Positions 32,550-33,115 of a stretch of DNA of 33,115 bases are shown in pieces (the stretch's first letter is position 1; every line of letters begins with the position of its first letter). A program made the translations under genes and the position numbers. This DNA comes from an uncultured Candidatus Saccharibacteria bacterium. GTDB lineage: Bacteria; Patescibacteriota; Saccharimonadia; Saccharimonadales; CALMSM01. Below the pieces are notes generated by a model. That model saw only the letters and a program-made list of their open reading frames with translations, had not been told where the DNA came from and did not search any database. The DNA is taken from positions 1 to 33,115 of the forward strand of contig CALMSM010000164.1 of assembly GCA_937872425.1 (NCBI GenBank), read 5' to 3'.

Positions 32550-32605
32550 GGAGGTCTCCTAGGGGATTATAGCAAACGACCCCAGGCCGCTGGCTAGATT
32601 ACCCG
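32550..32605 (-). promoter_or_regulatory. Short intergenic gap with extended -10 element
   Basis: On the minus strand, TGCTATAAT (TATAAT at 32571-32566) is a perfect -10 box with the extended TG. No -35 box is seen at 16-18 bp. Initiation would fall about 10 bases before the ATG of the J-like gene, cutting into its GGAG ribosome site, so this may be chance. There is no terminator-like hairpin in the gap. Confidence 0.3.
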
Positions 32606-33094
32606 TTAGCGCTTGATTTCGACCGAAATCGGGACGTACTGGCCCGTACCTGCAATTCCAATCGATGCGCGGACTTGCATCGAGTTGCCCTTCTTCAGGA
32701 CGCCTGCAGATTGGACGCCGATGTAGCCCGGATCGCCCTTGAAAAGCTGCTGGAGGTCGGTTAGAACCTGGCTCGCAGTCAAGTCAGCGGTGCTCGTGCC
32801 GGGCAGTAGCCCAATACCGTACTCGGGGTGGTGCAAAAGCGAGCCACGGGGCGTTCCGATGGCAAGGCGCGCCTTCTGAATCAGGTTGGTGAGCCCAATA
32901 GCAAGGCGTCCGTCGCCGTCAGGCGTGATGACGAGGTCTCCGTCCTGGGTCAAGAGCAAATCGATGCCACCCGAGCGCACGAGTGGGTCGAAATAGTCGA
33001 CACCGGGGATCGACCTGACCAAGAAATCTTCTTCGGCAGGTTCGACGTCCGACGGGATGTAGATTTGCTGCTGGCTGTTGACAGTTCCCGGCAA
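32606..33094 (-). CDS. gp25-like baseplate wedge protein, TTG start or partial
   Basis: This 162-aa protein has an N-terminal extension of about 65 residues with alternating DGDLVITPDGDGRLAIG strands. It is followed by the gp25/W fold: LIQKARLAIGTPRGSLLHHPEYGIGL, a helical LTASQVLTDLQQLF stretch and a beta C-terminus with VRASI. gp25 joins the baseplate wedge and starts sheath assembly. The first in-frame start in the window is TTG 33094 with GGAAG eight bases upstream. The frame stays open to the right edge, so the real start may lie beyond it. Confidence 0.84.
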   Translation of the reverse strand: MPGTVNSQQQIYIPSDVEPAEEDFLVRSIPGVDYFDPLVRSGGIDLLLTQDGDLVITPDGDGRLAIGLTNLIQKARLAIGTPRGSLLHHPEYGIGLLPGTSTADLTASQVLTDLQQLFKGDPGYIGVQSAGVLKKGNSMQVRASIGIAGTGQYVPISVEIKR

Positions 33095-33115
33095 AAATGC
33101 TTCCAGGAACGCTCC

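Noticed and set aside
1-33115. tRNA genes, insertion sequences with terminal inverted repeats, integrase or attachment sites
   Set aside because: Read through both strands and saw no cloverleaf, transposase or integrase motifs; gaps over 60 bp without coding are essentially absent.

Overview
This window is part of the genome of a tailed double-stranded DNA phage with a contractile tail (myovirus morphology). The evidence is a gp25-like baseplate wedge protein, a very large baseplate-J-like protein, several virion and fibre proteins, an M15-type endolysin, and a phage-style set of replication and recombination genes. There are no ribosomal, tRNA or host housekeeping genes. The base composition is moderately GC-rich and the gene packing is dense, with many start codons overlapping the previous stop (ATGA or TAATG). 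The endolysin type and general codon style fit a Gram-negative host of fairly high GC, but the host cannot be named from this sequence.

Layout. Bases 62-12465 (+) form one nearly gap-free early/middle operon: an unknown helical protein, a RecA/UvsX-type recombinase, a small membrane protein, a DNA primase, a DnaB-type helicase, a membrane-anchored Lys/Val/Glu-repeat protein, a PLP-dependent aminotransferase, a run of very small proteins (many with CxxC zinc-binding pairs), a metallophosphoesterase, a Dda/RecD2-like helicase split by an intein, a peptide deformylase and two small proteins. Bases 12462-12877 hold short, partly out-of-frame genes. A UvrD/Rep-type helicase (12924-14402) follows, with its own near-consensus promoter placed so that the transcript would be leaderless. 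After it come a free-standing HNH endonuclease and four small unknown genes up to 16456. From 16453 to the right edge everything is on the minus strand. Read from right to left this is gp25-like, baseplate J-like (1919 aa), a 340-aa virion protein, a 228-aa Ig-like protein, a 1509-aa Kelch/LamG protein, a 142-aa virion protein, a 923-aa fibre-like protein, the endolysin and a 112-aa protein. The two blocks converge at 16453-16456, where their stop codons overlap inside a hairpin.

How it fits together. The left block supplies recombination-dependent replication (recombinase, primase, replicative helicase and two SF1 helicases) plus accessory enzymes. The right block builds the baseplate and the host-contact structures, and then lyses the cell.

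Main observations: (1) a class 3 intein (Ala1 with the Trp/Cys/Thr triad) with a LAGLIDADG endonuclease, inserted exactly in the Walker A loop of the Dda-like helicase; (2) strong genome-wide avoidance of GATC, visible even in Lys-Ile codon choice, except in the 340-aa virion gene, which is GATC-rich and looks recently acquired; (3) a fold-type I aminotransferase with all key PLP residues in the replication operon; (4) a seven-bladed Kelch propeller interrupted by a LamG lectin domain; (5) a J-like baseplate protein whose N- and C-terminal parts are separated by about 1,450 residues of beta-rich modules; (6) a leaderless promoter.
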